Below are positions 5,879 through 7,427 of a DNA stretch of 7,427 nt, in pieces. The stretch's first letter is position 1. Every line of letters starts with the position of its first letter. The stretch covers positions 1 through 7,427 of the forward strand of contig JAIDUY010000487.1 of the NCBI GenBank assembly GCA_029059965.1, written 5' to 3'. The notes beneath the pieces were generated by a model that was not told the origin of the DNA, did no database searches, and saw only the letters and a program-made list of their open reading frames with translations. The position numbers and the translations under genes were made by a program. The stretch is from Muribaculaceae bacterium (GTDB taxonomy: Bacteria; Bacteroidota; Bacteroidia; Bacteroidales; Muribaculaceae).

Positions 5879-6793
5879 CTATTGTTTTTTGGAATGTGCA
5901 CGGGGATGTGCGAGTTGATAATTAGTTTTTAGTTCACGGTATGAGAGGTGAGTGTACCTCTGCGTTGTGGCCAGACTGCTGTGGCCTAAAAGTTCCTGAA
6001 CCGCCCTGAGGTCGGCGCCGTTGTTGAGCATGTCGGTGGCGAAGGAATGCCTCATCACGTGGGGCGACTTGCGTGCCGACGCTACGTGTGCCCGGTCCAG
6101 AGCTGCATGAACAACCCGGTAGAGCAGTCCGTAGTAGACCGGCATCCCGTTGCTCCTTACGAAGAAGGATTCCGGCGCCGCGACGATGCCCTTGCGCAGC
6201 TCCCGGTATCGCTCGATCATGTCGGCGAGCTCGGGGCCGAAAGGAATCAATCTTTCTTTATTACGCTTGCCGAGCACCTTTAGTTCACCGCGGGCGGTAT
6301 CTACGGCGGCATCCCTCAGCCCCACCATCTCGGCGGCGCGCATGCCGGTGGAGTAGAGCATGGTCAGCATCAGGGCGTCGCGCACGTCCTCGAACGATTC
6401 GGACATCGTAGCGGCCGTGTCGGCTGCTTCATCGATGGCGCGCTCGCTTTCGGAGGCCGCCAGGAAGGCCGGCAGCTCGTGCGGCAGCCTGGGCGTGGTC
6501 AGCCTTGCCGCAGGATTCGATTTGAGGCCTTGGCGGCGCACCAGAAATTTGTAGAGCGCGCGCAGACTTTGAATCTTCCGGGTTATGGAGCTTGTCTTGA
6601 GCCCGCGTTCGGCCAGCGAGGCTACCCACAGACGCATGTCGTCGAGAGTCACCGTCGCCGGATCATCACTTTTGCAGCATTCGGCCGTCAGAAAGGCGCG
6701 GAACTGCTCGATGTCGCGCACATATGCAGAAACGGTGCAAGACGACCGGGCCGTCTCACACCGTATGTAACTGTAGAAAGCTGTGTAAAGCAT
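5879..6793 (-). CDS. xerC: XerC/XerD-type tyrosine recombinase
   Basis: With the ATG at 6793 the product is 304 residues, normal for Xer proteins. The N-terminal SAM-like core-binding domain spans about residues 1-95 and the catalytic domain about 110-295. All catalytic residues are visible: Arg152 (STGMRAAE), Lys176 (LGKRNKE), His245 and Arg248 (PHVMRHSFAT), His271 (LLGHSSL) and the nucleophile Tyr280 (QRYTHLS). Xer recombinases resolve chromosome dimers at dif. Placement between rpsU and hpf, and the absence of integrase accessory domains, favour the housekeeping enzyme over a mobile-element integrase. A GTG at 6802 would add three residues (MPS). I prefer the ATG because the GTG sits only 1 nt from a hairpin and MLYTAFYSYIR matches usual Xer starts. 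Calling it XerC rather than XerD rests on gene context. Confidence 0.93.
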   Translation of the reverse strand: MLYTAFYSYIRCETARSSCTVSAYVRDIEQFRAFLTAECCKSDDPATVTLDDMRLWVASLAERGLKTSSITRKIQSLRALYKFLVRRQGLKSNPAARLTTPRLPHELPAFLAASESERAIDEAADTAATMSESFEDVRDALMLTMLYSTGMRAAEMVGLRDAAVDTARGELKVLGKRNKERLIPFGPELADMIERYRELRKGIVAAPESFFVRSNGMPVYYGLLYRVVHAALDRAHVASARKSPHVMRHSFATDMLNNGADLRAVQELLGHSSLATTQRYTHLSYRELKTNYQLAHPRAHSKKQ

Positions 6794-6803
6794 AGATGGC
6801 ACG

Positions 6804-6838
6804 CCGCAGGGCTTTGGCGGACTCGTTCGCCCCTGCGG
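6804..6838 (-). promoter_or_regulatory. Stem-loop in the xerC leader
   Basis: CCGCAGG (6804-6810) pairs with CCTGCGG (6832-6838), and GGCG (6816-6819) pairs with CGCC (6828-6831), leaving a 5-nt bulge and an 8-nt loop. In the - strand transcript it ends 10 nt before the preferred xerC ATG. It could limit ribosome access or stabilise the message; no function is demonstrated. Confidence 0.5.
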
Positions 6839-6844
6839 ATGCCA

Positions 6845-6876
6845 CGAATTTACGTACTTATTTTCGAACTGCCAAA
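6845..6876 (-). promoter_or_regulatory. Possible Bacteroidetes-type promoter for xerC-hpf
   Basis: On the - strand, TTTG (6873-6876) is followed after 20 nt by TAAATTCG (6845-6852), one mismatch from TAnnTTTG. Transcription would start near 6838-6840, just at the base of the leader hairpin. The match is imperfect and T-runs make a chance -33 box likely. Confidence 0.35.
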
Positions 6877-6908
6877 AAAGGCGCCGGAAAAATGTCGGTA
6901 ATCTGCGA

Positions 6909-6970
6909 TGCCGCGCCCCAAGGCGCTTGTCGCGGCAGGATGGCTGCAGGGAGCGTGCGCTCCCCCGCAG
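6909..6970 (-). other. Two stem-loops after rpsU, possible transcript 3' end or attenuator
   Basis: Nearest the rpsU stop, GGGAGC (6949-6954) pairs with GCTCCC (6959-6964), extended by CTGC/GCAG (6944-6947 with 6967-6970). Next, TGCCGCG (6909-6915) pairs with CGCGGCA (6931-6937). A competing hairpin, GCGCC (6913-6917) with GGCGC (6922-6926), uses some of the same bases. On the - strand T-runs appear only further on (near 6888-6893 and 6874-6879), so this is not a simple intrinsic terminator. Confidence 0.5.
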
Positions 6971-6976
6971 ATGCCA

Positions 6977-7168
6977 TCAATCCTCTACAGTGCGGAGCTT
7001 CTGCACGTAAACCGCCTTCATCATTTTCTTGCGGTTTGTGACAGAGGGTTTCTGGAAAGCCTGACGGCTGCGGAGTTCCTTTACGATACCGGTTTTTTCA
7101 AACTTGCGCTTGAATTTCTTGAGGGCTCTTTCGATCTGTTCGCCTTCTTTTACTTGTACGATAATCAT
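6977..7168 (-). CDS. rpsU: Small ribosomal subunit protein bS21
   Basis: The 63-residue basic protein MIIVQVKEGEQIERALKKFKRKFEKTGIVKELRSRQAFQKPS is a clear bS21 with the usual length and the conserved ALKKFKRK and R-x-x-F-x-KPS segments. It binds the 30S platform near the 3' end of 16S rRNA; in Bacteroidetes ribosomes bS21 helps hide the anti-Shine-Dalgarno. The ATG at 7168 is preceded by an A/T-rich leader without any AGGA-like motif. A strong promoter lies about 43 nt upstream. The gene heads the rpsU-xerC-hpf cluster, with a 183-nt structured spacer before xerC. Stop codon is TGA. Confidence 0.97.
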   Translation of the reverse strand: MIIVQVKEGEQIERALKKFKRKFEKTGIVKELRSRQAFQKPSVTNRKKMMKAVYVQKLRTVED

Positions 7169-7210
7169 ATTATTAGTTGATAGTTGTATTTGCTTGTGAG
7201 TTTAGCGCGG

Positions 7211-7241
7211 CAAAATTAAGAATATTTTTCCACACTTCAAA
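7211..7241 (-). promoter_or_regulatory. Bacteroidetes primary-sigma promoter for rpsU
   Basis: On the - strand, TTTG (7238-7241), a 19-nt spacer and TAATTTTG (7211-7218) match the published Bacteroides consensus (TTTG, about 19 nt, TAnnTTTG) at every defined position. The predicted start is around 7204, giving a leader of roughly 36 nt. Confidence 0.82.
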
Positions 7242-7427
7242 ATTTTTTCTCCCTAAAACTCCCGAATCCACGTGCGATTCAGCCTGAGTTTAGCCGGAGG
7301 AGCGCGTGGCGCAGCCGCGGGAGAAGAAAAATTTGCGGGGTTGAAAAAATATCATCCCAAGTTTGACAGCAACCTAATGTATATAATTATCCTATAGCGT
7401 TTTAATGCTATTCAAAATGTACTAATA
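7242..7427. other. Gene-free region upstream of rpsU with a composite GC-rich fold
   Basis: No reading frame or tRNA is seen here. An outer stem CTCCCG (7259-7264) with CGGGAG (7318-7323) encloses CCACGTGC (7268-7275) with GCGCGTGG (7302-7309; one G-T pair). On the - strand it is followed by TTTTAGGG, a weak T-tract, so it could be a terminator for a gene further right or an extragenic repeat. From about 7330 the DNA becomes AT-rich, with a weak + strand promoter-like pair (TTTG at 7362, TAATTATC at 7384). Confidence 0.5.
7394..7411. repeat. 18-bp near-palindrome, possible operator
   Basis: ATAGC (7394-7398) and GCTAT (7407-7411) are inverted around GTTTTAAT, which is itself close to symmetric. 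It lies in AT-rich DNA at the window edge, where a promoter for a gene to the right could be. A regulator site is possible, but nothing in the window identifies a regulator. Confidence 0.35.

Noticed and set aside
5879..6793. Mobile-element integrase
   Set aside because: Length, lack of extra domains, and position between rpsU and hpf fit the chromosomal Xer recombinase; no attachment sites or mobile genes are nearby.
6479..6901. 140-codon + strand frame opposite xerC
   Set aside because: It lies antisense to a gene with all catalytic residues intact and has no recognisable features.
7363..7387. Sigma70-style TTGACA and TATAAT on the + strand
   Set aside because: The spacing is only 13 nt, and Bacteroidetes primary sigma uses a different consensus.

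Overview
The window looks like a GC-rich chromosome segment from a gut-type Bacteroidales bacterium, perhaps a Muribaculaceae-like lineage (family level is inference). The evidence is a SusD-family protein followed by a surface lipoprotein, a thioredoxin-like protein with a DUF4369-type N-terminus, the rpsU-xerC-hpf neighbourhood, start regions without Shine-Dalgarno sequences, and a textbook Bacteroidetes promoter (TTTG, 19 nt, TAnnTTTG) in front of rpsU. Coding DNA strongly prefers C- and G-ending codons.

Left part (1-4017, + strand): the 3' part of a SusD-like gene, then 32 nt later a 629-residue lipoprotein gene in the SusE/F-like position. Together they form the end of a polysaccharide-utilisation-type operon whose SusC gene would lie off the left edge. 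A strong intrinsic terminator follows, and only 14 nt after it starts a secreted SGNH/GDSL esterase. The plausible joint role is capture of a glycan or other polymer at the cell surface, followed by removal of acyl groups by the esterase. The substrate cannot be read from the sequence.

Middle (4018-4427): a gene-free stretch between convergent genes. It holds a cluster of degenerate, partly tandem GC-rich repeats with several stem-loops, a 16-bp direct repeat about 0.2 kb apart, and a perfect 25-bp-stem hairpin with a T-tract that probably terminates transcription. This is the least explained part of the window.

Right part (4428-7168, all on the - strand): reading leftward, rpsU (bS21), a XerC-type tyrosine recombinase, hpf (ribosome hibernation factor, 3 nt after the recombinase) and, after a 140-nt gap, an exported TlpA-like thioredoxin. 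rpsU-xerC-hpf is a familiar Bacteroidales housekeeping cluster, but the tRNA genes and tuf that commonly follow hpf are absent here. The rpsU-xerC spacer contains several stem-loops and a possible second promoter. Positions 7242-7427 hold no gene, only folded GC-rich sequence and an AT-rich end with a near-palindrome. I saw no CRISPR array, tRNA, rRNA or intact insertion sequence. No clearly new multi-gene system is visible; the best leads are the repeat cluster with its palindrome and the leader hairpins.
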